A DNA stretch of 64,000 nucleotides from Streptomyces griseoflavus (GTDB lineage: Bacteria > Actinomycetota > Actinomycetes > Streptomycetales > Streptomycetaceae). Location of the stretch: contig NZ_BMUC01000004.1 of the NCBI RefSeq assembly GCF_014649995.1, positions 314,425 to 378,424 of the forward strand. Direction: 5' to 3'. Shown here piece after piece: positions 1 to 8,552 of the stretch. Below the pieces are notes generated by a model. It was given only the letters and a program-made list of their open reading frames with translations. It was not told the origin of the DNA and ran no database searches. The position numbers were made by a program, and so were the translations under genes. Within the stretch, counting starts at the first letter, position 1. Each line of letters begins with the position of its first letter.

Positions 1-1
1 T

Positions 2-1213
2 TTCCTCAGCCGTACCGGTCCGGACCCCGCCGACGCACGACACGTCACCGCACACGCCTTCACCTGGCTCGACGTGCACAGCACCGACTTCCACGCCAGC
101 CACGTCCTCTCCGCCCTGCTCCACCGCACCACCCTGGAGCCGGCCGACGCACGGCGTGTCACCGCACACGCCTTCACGTGGCTGAGTCTGCACAGCGACC
201 TCGGTGAGGCCCGCTTCGTCCTCCAGCCCCTCCTCAACCGCACCACCCTCGACCCCACCGACGCCCAACACGTCACCGCACACGCCCTCACCTGGCTCGA
301 CCTGCACAGCAACCTCGGCGAGGCCCGCTTCGTCCTCCAGCCCCTCCTCAACCGCACCACCCTCGACCCCACCGACGCCCAACACGTCACCGCACACGCC
401 CTCACCTGGCTCGACCTGCGCGGCGACCTCGGCGAGGCCCGCTTCGTCCTCCAGTCCGTCCTCCACCGCACCGACCTGGGCCGGGACGACGCACGGCACG
501 CGACCGCGCGGGCCTTCGCCTGGCTCGGCCTGTACATCGCCGAGTACCACGCCAGCCACGTCCTCTCCGCCCTCCTCAGCCGCACCGGCCTGGACCCGGT
601 CGACGCACGGCGCGTCACCGCGCACGCCTTCACCTGGCTCGGCCGGTACGACGCCGAGTTCCACGCCAGTCACGTCCTCCAGCCCCTGCTCGACCGCACG
701 GACCTGGACCCGGCCGACGCACGGCGCGTCACCGCACACGCCTTCACCTGGCTCGGCCCGCACAGCCACCTCGGCGGGGCCCGCTTCGTCCTCGCCCCTC
801 TTCTCCTCCGGCCCGAGGTCGCCCCCGAGCAGGCGCGCCAGGTCCTCTCCACAGCGCTCGCCTGGCTGGACGACCACGCCACCGCGCCGGGCGCGCCCCT
901 CCTCCTGCACCCCCTCCTCTCCCACCCCGGCCTCACCGCCGCGGAGGCCGACGCGGTCGTCTCCGCCGCCTTCACCTGGCTCACCCACCACGCCGACGGC
1001 GCCCGCGCCCGTTTCGTCCTCGGTCCGCTCCTCACCCGCCCGGACCTCACCGCGGACGACAGCCGTCGAGCGGTCACCTGTGCCCTGTCGTGGCTGCGGG
1101 CCCACGGCGCGACGGGCAAGGCGGACGTCGTCCTCACGGCCCTCCGCTCCCGCCCCGATCTCACGCCGGACGCGACGGCACTACTGCGCGGCCACGACGA
1201 CACACGGGGGTGA
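2..1213 (+). CDS. 38-residue repeat protein, 5' end outside window
   Basis: The reading frame is open from the first bases of the window, so this is the C-terminal 403 residues of a longer protein; the GTG at 74 is internal. It consists of about ten copies of a 38-residue unit (114 bp) with the pattern FVLxPLLxRTxLxPxDAxxVTAHAxTWL. Copies at 212-325 and 326-439 differ at only three bases, which points to recent duplication; the last copies are degenerate. The periodic Leu/Ala/Trp pattern predicts a two-helix solenoid like TPR or HEAT arrays, probably a protein-binding surface. No catalytic motif is visible. Similar arrays occur at the C-terminus of STAND-type NTPases or protease sensors in actinobacteria, but that link is inference because the N-terminal part is missing. 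Confidence 0.75.
   Translation, partial: FLSRTGPDPADARHVTAHAFTWLDVHSTDFHASHVLSALLHRTTLEPADARRVTAHAFTWLSLHSDLGEARFVLQPLLNRTTLDPTDAQHVTAHALTWLDLHSNLGEARFVLQPLLNRTTLDPTDAQHVTAHALTWLDLRGDLGEARFVLQSVLHRTDLGRDDARHATARAFAWLGLYIAEYHASHVLSALLSRTGLDPVDARRVTAHAFTWLGRYDAEFHASHVLQPLLDRTDLDPADARRVTAHAFTWLGPHSHLGGARFVLAPLLLRPEVAPEQARQVLSTALAWLDDHATAPGAPLLLHPLLSHPGLTAAEADAVVSAAFTWLTHHADGARARFVLGPLLTRPDLTADDSRRAVTCALSWLRAHGATGKADVVLTALRSRPDLTPDATALLRGHDDTRG
212..439 (+). repeat. Two nearly identical 114-bp tandem units
   Basis: The units at 212-325 and 326-439 are almost the same at DNA level, with three differences in 114 bp, all close to the end of the unit. They lie inside a longer array of more diverged units of the same period that fills the repeat-protein gene from base 2 to about 1100. 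Confidence 0.85.
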
Positions 1214-1315
1214 GCGAGTCGTCGGCCCGCGCCGTCGGGGCGGTGGGTTCCCGGTGCCGGGCGCCGTCGACGGCCCGCCGCCGCAGCCGGGCGTGGACGC
1301 CTCGCCCGGTGCCGC

Positions 1316-2446
1316 CTAGCGGACCCAGCCCTCCCGGTACTCCTTCCAGTTGGTGTCCGTCGCCGCGAAGTCGATGTACGGGGCGAGGCCGAAGAGTTCC
1401 CGGTCGGGGTCGGTGCGGGAGAGGCCGAGGCGGGCACCGCGGACGGCGGCGGCGACGGTCTCGGCGTGGCCCCAGTGGCTGAAGTCGCTCTCGTAGTAGA
1501 AGGGCAGGCCCATCAGCAGGTGGGTGGTGGGCGGGGTGACCTCCAGGGCGAGGGAGGTCTGCTGGGCCACGTAGCCGCCGTAGGTGCTCTCCAGGGGGCG
1601 CGCGGTGTCGTACGACATCACGGCGATCTGGTCGACGCGCCGGGCCACCTGGCCGAAGAACTCCTGGGACCACCACTTGGGGTGGTCGGCGAAGAGGCCC
1701 GCGACGGAGTGCAGGTTCGGGAGCGGGTCGATCTGGTGGGCGGCCACGCTGAGCCGCGCGTCCTCGGCGCGGGTGAGGGCGCGCAGGTCGTCCAGGAGGG
1801 GGAGGTAGTCCGGGTCGTCGGAGTGCAGCGGCTCCAGGTCGAGGTGCACGCCGTCGTAGCCGGTGTCCAGGACCTGTCCGGCGCTGCGGACGACTTCCGC
1901 GCGGGTGGCGGCGTCGTCCAGGCGCAGACCGTCGGGGCCTCCGTTGGCGAGGACGTCCCCCAGGAAGGCCTGGACGCGGACGCCGGGCAGTTCGCGGTGC
2001 ACGGAGTCGATGAACCACCGGGCGCGGGGATAGGCCGACTTCGGCAGGGTGCCGTCGTGCTCCAGCGGGCCGGAGTGGACGTAGAGGTCACGGATGCCGG
2101 TGTCCGCCAGGCGGCGGGCGAGGGCGGTGACGTCGGCGTCCTTCTTCCGCCCGTCGACCCAGGCGTGCCCGAGCCACATGGCGTCCCGGTCACGGCTGTA
2201 CGTGCCCTCTGCCGGATCCCCCATGTAGTTGATCCGCAGGGCGGTCTCGACGGCGAGGACCGGCACGATCAGCAGCAGGACGAGGGCGAGCGCGGTGAGC
2301 CTGACCCGGCGCACCCAGGGTCTGCGGCGCTTGCCGCCGACGCCCTCCGGGGTGCTCACGGGCTCCCCGGGCCCTGGCTCCGGGGCCGGGGCCAGGGCCG
2401 GGTCGTCCGACGTGGCCGCCGGTTCCTGCGGTTCCGTGCGGTCCAT
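1316..2446 (-). CDS. Membrane-anchored GH18-like TIM-barrel protein
   Basis: A protein of 376 residues with a charged, Pro-rich cytoplasmic N-terminus, one transmembrane helix at about residues 40-62 and an extracellular domain. The motif GYDGVHLDLEP matches the DGxxxDxE strand of glycoside hydrolase 18-type barrels, with the last Glu in the acid position. Other barrel-like blocks are LYVHSGP and IAVMSYDTA; SYD resembles the GH18 strand that often holds a substrate-binding Tyr and Asp. Activity on a wall or chitin-like polymer is inferred. The start at 2446 has AGGGG seven bases upstream. An ATG at 2461 would overlap the upstream GNAT stop as ATGA, so the two genes are probably coupled either way. 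Confidence 0.7.
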   Translation of the reverse strand: MDRTEPQEPAATSDDPALAPAPEPGPGEPVSTPEGVGGKRRRPWVRRVRLTALALVLLLIVPVLAVETALRINYMGDPAEGTYSRDRDAMWLGHAWVDGRKKDADVTALARRLADTGIRDLYVHSGPLEHDGTLPKSAYPRARWFIDSVHRELPGVRVQAFLGDVLANGGPDGLRLDDAATRAEVVRSAGQVLDTGYDGVHLDLEPLHSDDPDYLPLLDDLRALTRAEDARLSVAAHQIDPLPNLHSVAGLFADHPKWWSQEFFGQVARRVDQIAVMSYDTARPLESTYGGYVAQQTSLALEVTPPTTHLLMGLPFYYESDFSHWGHAETVAAAVRGARLGLSRTDPDRELFGLAPYIDFAATDTNWKEYREGWVR

Positions 2447-2457
2447 GCCGACACCCC

Positions 2458-3099
2458 TCATCCGCCGACACCCGTGTGCGGCCCCGTAGTCGATGTTGAG
2501 GGGAGGGACGAGGGGAACGGGTGTTCCGGTTGCGGTCGGACGGCGGCCGGGGACCGCCGTACGTGCCGGTGGCCGTCGAGGGGGAAGGCGGGCGGGGCGG
2601 CCGGGAGGACACCGGACAGGACGAAGCCGCTCTTCTCCGCGACCCGGCAGGAGGCCGTGTTGTCGACCTGGTGCAGCAGCTCCAGGCGGACCAGGCCCTC
2701 CCCGGCGAAGGTGTCGAACGCCCAGTCGGCCAGGGCCGCCAGGGCGCGCGGGGCCACTCCCCTGCCCCGTGCGTGGGCCGCCGTCCAGTAGCCGACCTCG
2801 GCCGCGGCGGGATCCCCGGCCGGCCTCTTGAGGACGACGTTGCCCGCGGGCCGGGCACCGGCCGTCCCCGTCTCCTCCACGGCGAAGGCGAACCGCTCAC
2901 CGGTCTCCCGGCCCCGCCGCTGCTCCGCCACCCAGCGCAACGCGCTCGCCTCGTCGTGCACCGGCGCGGCCGCCCAGCGGCGCAGGGCCTCGTCCTGGTA
3001 CAGCTCGGCCAGGGCCCCCGCGTCGTCCGGCGTCCAGGGACGCAGGGTGAGCGGACCGGCCGTCAGGCGTATCGGACTGGTGTCCGGGGTGCTGAACAT
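2458..3099 (-). CDS. GNAT family N-acetyltransferase
   Basis: A 213-residue RimJ/RimL-type acetyltransferase. The N-terminus (IRLTAGPLTLRPWTPDD) is the usual first strand, and the acetyl-CoA loop is seen as ARGRGVAPRAL near residue 110, followed by DNTASCRVAEKSGF, the conserved helix after it. The substrate cannot be predicted. The last 35 residues or so (Pro/Ser/Thr/Arg-rich) go beyond the normal end of the fold and look like sequence gained by reading into the junction with the next gene. It lies just upstream of the GH18-like gene on the same strand and probably shares its transcript. Confidence 0.8.
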   Translation of the reverse strand: MFSTPDTSPIRLTAGPLTLRPWTPDDAGALAELYQDEALRRWAAAPVHDEASALRWVAEQRRGRETGERFAFAVEETGTAGARPAGNVVLKRPAGDPAAAEVGYWTAAHARGRGVAPRALAALADWAFDTFAGEGLVRLELLHQVDNTASCRVAEKSGFVLSGVLPAAPPAFPLDGHRHVRRSPAAVRPQPEHPFPSSLPSTSTTGPHTGVGG

Positions 3100-3133
3100 G
3101 GCGTGAGCGTACGCGCCGGCGCCGGGCGGGACG

Positions 3134-5758
3134 TCAGAACAGGCTCAGGAGGGCCTCCGCGGGGTCGGCGAGCGTGGTGTCGGTGCCGGGGAGGGGCAGT
3201 TCGAACCAGACCGTCTTGCCGCGGTGCGTACGGCGGGACCCCCAGGCGGCGCTGAGCAGACCGACGAGCTGGAGCCCCCGGCCGCCCTCGTCGGTGTCAC
3301 GGGCCCGTCGTCGGCGGGGCTGGACCAGGCCGGAGTCCCAGACCTCGCAGACCAGGGTGCGGTCGAGGAGCAGCCGGAGCCGGATCTCCCCCTCGCCGTA
3401 CCGCAGGGCGTTGGTGACCAGTTCGCTGACCAGGAGCTCCGTGGTGTCGACCAGCGGCTCCATGTCCCAGGCGAGCAGCTGCGCGCGGGCGAACTCGCGG
3501 GCCCGGCCCACGCTGCGGGGCTCGCGGGGCAGGGTCCAGTCGCCGACGGAGTCGGCGGGCAGTCCCTGGACGCGCGCCATCAGCAGGGCGATGTCGTCCT
3601 CGCCGTGGTGGGTGTCGAGGGTGTTGAGGACGTGGTCGCAGACGTCCTCCAAGGGGGCGGACGGGTCCGTCAGGGCGCCCACGAAGGCCTGGAGGCCCTC
3701 GTCGAGGGGGTGGTCGCGGCTCTCGACCAGTCCGTCCGTGTAGAGCGCGAGCAGGGCACCTTCGGGCAGTTCGACCTCCACCTCCTCGAAGGGCTCCCCG
3801 CCGACGCCGAGCGGCATGCCGGGCGGCACGTCCAGCATCAGCGCGCTCTCGCCGGGTTCGACCAGGACGGGCGGCAGGTGGCCCGCGTTGGCGAAGGTGC
3901 AGCGCCTGGTCACCGAGTCGTAGACGGCGTAGACACAGGTCGCCAGGTAGACCTCGGAGAGGTCCGCCTCGCGGGGGCGGCGGGCGGCTCGGGTGGCCTG
4001 CTGGACGCCTCCCGCGAAGGCCGGGGTGCCGAGACCCCGGGCGATCTCGTCCAACTGCGACAGCACCTCGGCGGGTTCCAGGTCGAGCTGGGCCAGGGTG
4101 CGTACGGCGGTGCGCAGTTCCCCCATGGCGACGGCGGCGCGCAGGCCGCGGCCCATGACGTCGCCGACGACCAGCGCGGTGCGGTGGCCCGGCAGTTCGA
4201 TGACGTCGAACCAGTCGCCGCCGACCTCGCTGGGGCGGCCGGTGGCCGCGTTGCCCGGCAGGTAGCGGCAGGCGATGTCGAGGCCGGAGGCCTCCGGGTC
4301 GCCGGGCGGGAGCAGGGACCGCTGGAGTATCAGCGCGCGTTCGTGCTCGCGCCGGTACAGACGGGCGTTGTCGATGCAGACGGCGGCCCGGGCGGCGAGT
4401 TCGACGGCGAGTTCGCGGTCGCGGTCGCCGAACGGCTCGCTGCCCTTGGTGCGGGCGAACTGGGCGAGGCCGACCACGGTGTCGTGGGCGACCATCGGCA
4501 CGGCGAGCGTGGACTGCACCAGGCCGCCGTCGTCGCCCGGCACCTTCTGCGGGCGGGCGGTGCGCAGGGCGTCCGCGCAGGGCGAGTTGAACGGGTAGTG
4601 GTGGACGGCGCCTAGCTTGACGGGCTTCCCGGTGCCGCTGAACGGCGCGTCGGAGACCGCGCTGGCGAAGGCGACCCTGCGCACCTCCGCGCTGCCGTCG
4701 GCGAGCCCCGGCGGGGTCTCGTCACCGGCCAGCAGACCCTGGTACAGGTCGACGGTGGCGAGGTCGCAGAAGCCGGGGACGACGACGTCGAGCAGTTCGC
4801 GGGCGGTCGTCTCCAGGTCCAGCGAATTGCCGATCCGGGCGCCCGCCTCGTTGAGGAGGGCGAGGTTGCGCCGGGCGGCGGCGGCCTCGCGGGCGGCGGC
4901 ACGGCGGGCGGTGATGTCGGTTCCGAGCCAGGCGATGCCGATGGGCCGGCCGCTTCCGCTGTGCACGCGGTAGAGGTTGACGGACCAGTGGCGGCGCTCG
5001 TCGGAGCCCGGGACGAAGCCCGTGACGTGCATGTCCGTGATGGAGTCGCCGGTCTCCAGGACCCGGCGCAGGGTCGCCGCGACCCGCTCGGCCTCCCCGC
5101 GCGGCAGGTAGTCGTGCACGCTCTTGCCGCGGTGGTCGTCGACGGTGCCGCCGAAGATGGACGCGAACCGCTGGTTGGCGCGGCGGACCCGCAGGTCGGG
5201 GTCGATCAGCAGGAAGCCGAACGGAGATTGGCCGAATATGGCCTGCGAGGCGGCGAGATCGGTCTCGATGCGTCGCAGGGTGCGGACGTCGACGACGATG
5301 CAGACGGCGGCCTTCTCGCCCCCCTCGGTGCGGGTCGGCATGACGTAGACCTCGGCGATGCCCTCCCGGTCGCGGGCGTCCGCCGACGAGGAGTCCGGCA
5401 GCCGGAAGGGCACCACACCGGTCCACTCCCGGCCGTCGAGGATCTCGGCCATCTTGCGCTGGCCGCGCTCCCGGCGCACCGGTTCGACGAACGCCTCTAT
5501 GGGGTCCATGCCGACGGCGCGGTCCGCGGGAATGCCGAAGATCTGCTCGGCGCGCAGGCTCCACTGGTCGACCAGCCCGTCCGGGCCGATGGAGAAGGAG
5601 GCGACCTTGATGTAGTCGTACATGGAGCCGGGCGGACTGCTCTGCCACATCCCGTCGCCGGACGGGGCATCGCCTGGGACGAGGCCGTCGACGGCCCCTC
5701 TCCTCGCGCCGCCCGACGAGTCCTCGGACCCCGTGGCCTTCGCTGGTATCTCGCTCAC
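3134..5758 (-). CDS. PAS-PAS-GAF-PP2C(SpoIIE)-HATPase signalling phosphatase
   Basis: An 874-residue cytoplasmic signalling protein. Rough domains: PAS 45-160, PAS 170-290, GAF 315-480, SpoIIE-type PP2C phosphatase 500-730, HATPase_c/RsbW-like kinase 745-860. Phosphatase motifs are GGDWFD, GDVMGRG, FANAGH, LYTDGLVESR and GEDDIALL, so all expected metal-binding Asp residues are present. The ATPase shows ELLVSELVTNALRYG and DEGGRGLQLV. Such proteins dephosphorylate anti-sigma-factor antagonists and may also bind a sigma factor or antagonist directly; PAS and GAF are the inputs. The GTG start at 5758 has GGAGGGG nine bases upstream, which argues against the longer frame. Its partner is unknown; the next gene upstream is a separate anti-sigma ATPase. 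Confidence 0.9.
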   Translation of the reverse strand: MSEIPAKATGSEDSSGGARRGAVDGLVPGDAPSGDGMWQSSPPGSMYDYIKVASFSIGPDGLVDQWSLRAEQIFGIPADRAVGMDPIEAFVEPVRRERGQRKMAEILDGREWTGVVPFRLPDSSSADARDREGIAEVYVMPTRTEGGEKAAVCIVVDVRTLRRIETDLAASQAIFGQSPFGFLLIDPDLRVRRANQRFASIFGGTVDDHRGKSVHDYLPRGEAERVAATLRRVLETGDSITDMHVTGFVPGSDERRHWSVNLYRVHSGSGRPIGIAWLGTDITARRAAAREAAAARRNLALLNEAGARIGNSLDLETTARELLDVVVPGFCDLATVDLYQGLLAGDETPPGLADGSAEVRRVAFASAVSDAPFSGTGKPVKLGAVHHYPFNSPCADALRTARPQKVPGDDGGLVQSTLAVPMVAHDTVVGLAQFARTKGSEPFGDRDRELAVELAARAAVCIDNARLYRREHERALILQRSLLPPGDPEASGLDIACRYLPGNAATGRPSEVGGDWFDVIELPGHRTALVVGDVMGRGLRAAVAMGELRTAVRTLAQLDLEPAEVLSQLDEIARGLGTPAFAGGVQQATRAARRPREADLSEVYLATCVYAVYDSVTRRCTFANAGHLPPVLVEPGESALMLDVPPGMPLGVGGEPFEEVEVELPEGALLALYTDGLVESRDHPLDEGLQAFVGALTDPSAPLEDVCDHVLNTLDTHHGEDDIALLMARVQGLPADSVGDWTLPREPRSVGRAREFARAQLLAWDMEPLVDTTELLVSELVTNALRYGEGEIRLRLLLDRTLVCEVWDSGLVQPRRRRARDTDEGGRGLQLVGLLSAAWGSRRTHRGKTVWFELPLPGTDTTLADPAEALLSLF

Positions 5759-6025
5759 GCGAACCGTCCCCTCCAGCTCACCGCGTCCGGTACCGGTCAC
5801 CGGGGGCGGCTGCCCGCAGTATCCAGCACTACGGCGCCGCACAACACGGTGTTCACGATCACAGCACGGTCCCGATGCTTTTCGGTCCGTGCCGTGAGAA
5901 CACTCCCAGTCTTCTAACCAGCGGACACGCCGTCGAATCCCCCTCTTCGGCAACCTCCACCGGCCCGAACCGGTCACTCGACGGAAGGCCCGGGAACGTA
6001 CACCGGCGAACGGCCGTGCGGGGGC

Positions 6026-6433
6026 TCATCCGGGCAGCGTGAGTTCGAACCACACGGTCTTGCCGTCGGCCCCCGGGCGGGTGCCCCAGCGGCGGGAGGC
6101 GGAGGTCAGGAGCTGCAGTCCGCGTCCGCCCTCGTCGTCGGGCCGGGCGTCACGTGCGCGCGGGGGGTCGGGGAGCGGGTCGGAGACCTCGACCAGGAGC
6201 ACGCCGGCGAGCCCGGAGGGGCGCACCAGGCGGACGCCGATGGGCGCGGTGGCGTGCCGCAGGGCGTTGGTGACGAGTTCGCTGACCAGCAGGGCCGCGA
6301 GGTCGCCCACGCTGTCGAGGTCCCACAGGCGCAGCTGGTCGCGGACGGCCGAGCGGGCGGCGCGGGCGACCCCCGGGTCGGCGGAGAAGGTCCACGCGGC
6401 CCGTTCGCCGTCGGTGTCGGTCACGCGGACCAC
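6026..6433 (-). CDS. RsbW-like anti-sigma ATP-binding protein
   Basis: A 135-residue single-domain HATPase_c protein of the anti-sigma serine kinase family. The N box is ELVTNALRHA (about residues 52-61) and the G box is DEGGRGLQLL, close to the last domain of the multidomain phosphatase gene 268 bases downstream. Family members bind a sigma factor and phosphorylate its STAS antagonist. The two genes run in the same direction and could work on the same partner, but they are not overlapping. GTG start at 6433 with GGTGGGA just upstream. A GGGTAT hexamer on the minus strand at 6528-6533 resembles the -10 of SigB-type promoters, though a matching -35 is weak. Confidence 0.85.
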   Translation of the reverse strand: MVRVTDTDGERAAWTFSADPGVARAARSAVRDQLRLWDLDSVGDLAALLVSELVTNALRHATAPIGVRLVRPSGLAGVLLVEVSDPLPDPPRARDARPDDEGGRGLQLLTSASRRWGTRPGADGKTVWFELTLPG

Positions 6434-6639
6434 TTCCCACCGGGGGAGCGAGGGAACGAGGGGAGCGAGGGAACGGGAGAACCGCTCATGTCCGGTCTCA
6501 TGGGGTCAATGCACTGTCAAGGGGCACATACCCGATATCCCGGACGGAGTACCGCGGACGGCGGCGCGCCCTGGCGTGCGCGGCGCGGACAGGCGCCCCA
6601 CGCTCCGTCATCCCCGCGCCGTCGCGCCGGAATCGCGCC

Positions 6640-7053
6640 TCAGATGCCCTCGTGCGCGCCGAGGTGGGCCAGGGCGTCGCGGACGGCGGGCACGTCGTGG
6701 TCGAGCCAGTCGACGTCCCACACCCGGTCGGGGGCGAGCCAGCACAGCTCGTCGTGGTCCTCCAGGGGGCGGGGCGGGGCGGATCCGGGGCGCAGGCGCG
6801 CCGTCCACACCTGCATCACGTACGGCGTCCGCAGCGGCCACTCGCCCGGTACGCGTCCCGTCGCCTCGGCGTCCACGCCGAGTTCCTCGCGCAACTCCCG
6901 TACGACGGCGGCGTCCGGGGCCTCCCCCGGTTCGACCTTGCCGCCGGGCAGCTCCCAGCGCCCGGCGAGTTCGGCGGGCGCGCTCCTGCGGGCGGCGAGC
7001 AGCCGGCCCTCGTGCCACAGGGCGGCACCCACCACCACGATCCGCTCACTCAT
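6640..7053 (-). CDS. NUDIX hydrolase, MutT type
   Basis: A 137-residue protein with a full NUDIX box beginning GGKVEPGEAPDAAV and ending RELREELGV (about residues 37-59), including the metal-binding REXXEE Glu residues. The short length and early box fit MutT-type (d)NTP pyrophosphohydrolases that clean oxidised or excess nucleotides; the substrate is not determined by sequence. It precedes the RsbW-like gene on the same strand by about 200 bases, so it may be a separate transcript. Confidence 0.88.
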   Translation of the reverse strand: MSERIVVVGAALWHEGRLLAARRSAPAELAGRWELPGGKVEPGEAPDAAVVRELREELGVDAEATGRVPGEWPLRTPYVMQVWTARLRPGSAPPRPLEDHDELCWLAPDRVWDVDWLDHDVPAVRDALAHLGAHEGI

Positions 7054-7076
7054 GCGCCGGAGCCTACGGGAGGAGG

Positions 7077-7265
7077 TCAGCCGGACGGCGTTCCGCTCTG
7101 GCTGATCCGCTCGACCCAGTAGAGCTGTTCGTGCCCGCGCCCGTCGAGGCTGTCCGCGATCCGCTCCGCTTCGGCGCGGGTCGCGTACCTGCCCACCCGG
7201 TAGCGATTGCCGTTGTCGTCCTGACGCACGACGAGCCAGGGAAGAGTCACCGTGCCGTCGTTCAT
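7077..7265 (-). CDS. Small SPOR-like domain protein
   Basis: A 62-residue protein with no signal peptide or membrane segment. The core WLVVRQDDNGNRYRVGRY followed by TRAEAERIADSL resembles a minimal SPOR repeat (strand, strand, helix). SPOR domains bind denuded peptidoglycan in secreted proteins, but a cytoplasmic 62-residue version cannot do that directly, so the role is open. It lies 23 bases upstream of the NUDIX gene in the same orientation and may be cotranscribed. Confidence 0.7.
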   Translation of the reverse strand: MNDGTVTLPWLVVRQDDNGNRYRVGRYATRAEAERIADSLDGRGHEQLYWVERISQSGTPSG

Positions 7266-7652
7266 CGCTCCCCTCCCCTTGCCGCCCGCGACCCGCGCCG
7301 CGCCCCGCCCGATAAGGAAACCCCAGTCCGCATATGCCCGAGCCTACGCCTTACCTTCACTGAGCGAATACGCCTTTTCACAAAGAGGCACGCAACCAGC
7401 CAGAACGCGGGGGGCGCACGGCGGCGGACGCGCCGTGCGCACGGGTCCCCGCATCCGGTCGGCGGCCTGCCGCCCGCCCCGCCCCGCTCCGGGGGCGACC
7501 TGCGAGAACGGCCAGATCGCCACGGCGGCGGAGCTCCGGCGCCCCGCGCGGCGCGCCGGAGCGGAGGCGGGCGCGGGGCGCGGAACGGAGCGCGAGGGAG
7601 TGATGGGGCGGGAGCGCGGTGCGGGGCGGGGAGCGTGTGGGCCGGAACCGCG
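7266..7652. other. 387-bp intergenic stretch, no gene seen
   Basis: No frame has coding character. The part near 7310-7390 is richer in A/T and contains plausible promoter sequence for the SPOR-like gene. The part from 7480 to 7650 is G/purine-rich low-complexity sequence with one strong hairpin at 7533-7562, downstream of the GntR gene. Confidence 0.5.
7533..7562 (-). terminator. Hairpin downstream of GntR gene
   Basis: GCTCCGGCG (7533-7541) pairs perfectly with CGCCGGAGC (7554-7562) around a 12-base spacer. It lies about 90 bases past the GntR stop codon. There is no T run, which is common for Streptomyces terminators. Confidence 0.45.
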
Positions 7653-8405
7653 CTACTTCACGGGCAGGTGGTAGGCGGCCCGGTAGCGGTCGGCGGGGAT
7701 GACCACGTCGGCGGTCTCCACCGGGCGGCCCGAGGCGAAGTAGGTGCGCTGGATGGCCAGGACGACATGTCCGGGGACACCGCCGAGCAGCACCAGTTCC
7801 TCGGCGAGGCCGGGGCGGGCGCCGACCTCCTCCGTGACGTTGTCCACGATCACGTCGATGGCGCGCATGCGCTCGACGACGCCCATGCCGCCGAGCGGGC
7901 CCTCCTCGGGCAGCATCACCGGGGTCCGGCCGGTCAGGGCGAGCGGCTCCCAGGAGGTGGAGAGCATCATCGGCTCACCGGCCTCGCGGAAGAGGTACTC
8001 GGTGCGCATCACGCGGTCGCCGGGCTGGATCCCGAGCCGCCCCGCGATGGCGGCGCAGGCGTCCCGCTGCTCGCTGCTGGACTCCCAGGTGCCGCGGACG
8101 CCCGCGTCGGCCTGCTCCTGGCGGAAGGGCGTGGCGCCGCGGTCCGGACGGAACCCGGAGCGGGCGACCCTGCGCGGCACCGGACGCTCGCGCACGTACG
8201 TCCCCGAGCCGGAGCGGCCCTCCACCAGCCCTTCCGCCATGAGCACCTTGCGCGCCTCCAGCGCGACCGTGTCCGAGACGCCGTACTCCTCGCGGATCCT
8301 CGCCTGGGAGGGGAGCCGGGTGTGCGGGGGCAGCCGTCCGTCGACGATCTTCCTGCGGAGATCACCCGCGACGCGCAGGTACGCCGGCTGCTCACCGAAT
8401 GTCAC
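7653..8405 (-). CDS. GntR/HutC family transcriptional regulator
   Basis: A 250-residue regulator with an N-terminal winged helix (residues 8-72; LPSQARIREEYGVSDTVAL is the recognition region and GSGTYVRERP the wing) and a C-terminal UTRA ligand domain (about 100-245). HutC-type regulators respond to small metabolites; the ligand is unknown. The GTG start has GGGAG eight bases upstream. The region just upstream carries two inverted repeats that suit autoregulation. Confidence 0.88.
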   Translation of the reverse strand: MTFGEQPAYLRVAGDLRRKIVDGRLPPHTRLPSQARIREEYGVSDTVALEARKVLMAEGLVEGRSGSGTYVRERPVPRRVARSGFRPDRGATPFRQEQADAGVRGTWESSSEQRDACAAIAGRLGIQPGDRVMRTEYLFREAGEPMMLSTSWEPLALTGRTPVMLPEEGPLGGMGVVERMRAIDVIVDNVTEEVGARPGLAEELVLLGGVPGHVVLAIQRTYFASGRPVETADVVIPADRYRAAYHLPVK

Positions 8406-8421
8406 GGGCCACTCCCATCAG

Positions 8422-8460
8422 GTTGTACAGACAGCAACAGCGTGGCAACCGTAGGTTGTC
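8422..8460. promoter_or_regulatory. Inverted repeats upstream of GntR gene, possible operators
   Basis: Two elements sit 17-55 bases upstream of the GntR start: GTTG-N9-CAAC (8422-8438) and GGCAACC-GTA-GGTTGTC (8444-8460; seven-base arms, one mismatch). Both share the half-site GTTG(T). GntR proteins usually bind such short dyads next to their own gene. Confidence 0.45.
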
Positions 8461-8552
8461 CCAGGCAAGTGAAGGCCAAGGAATCACTCGATGTGATGAC
8501 ATCTGCCGGGTGAGGGCTTTACGCAGGCACTTTCTCCCCGCTATGGAGCCCG

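Noticed and set aside
5759-5977. Longer N-terminus for the PAS-GAF-PP2C protein
   Set aside because: The extension is Arg-rich with no domain, and GTG 5758 has a strong ribosome binding site.
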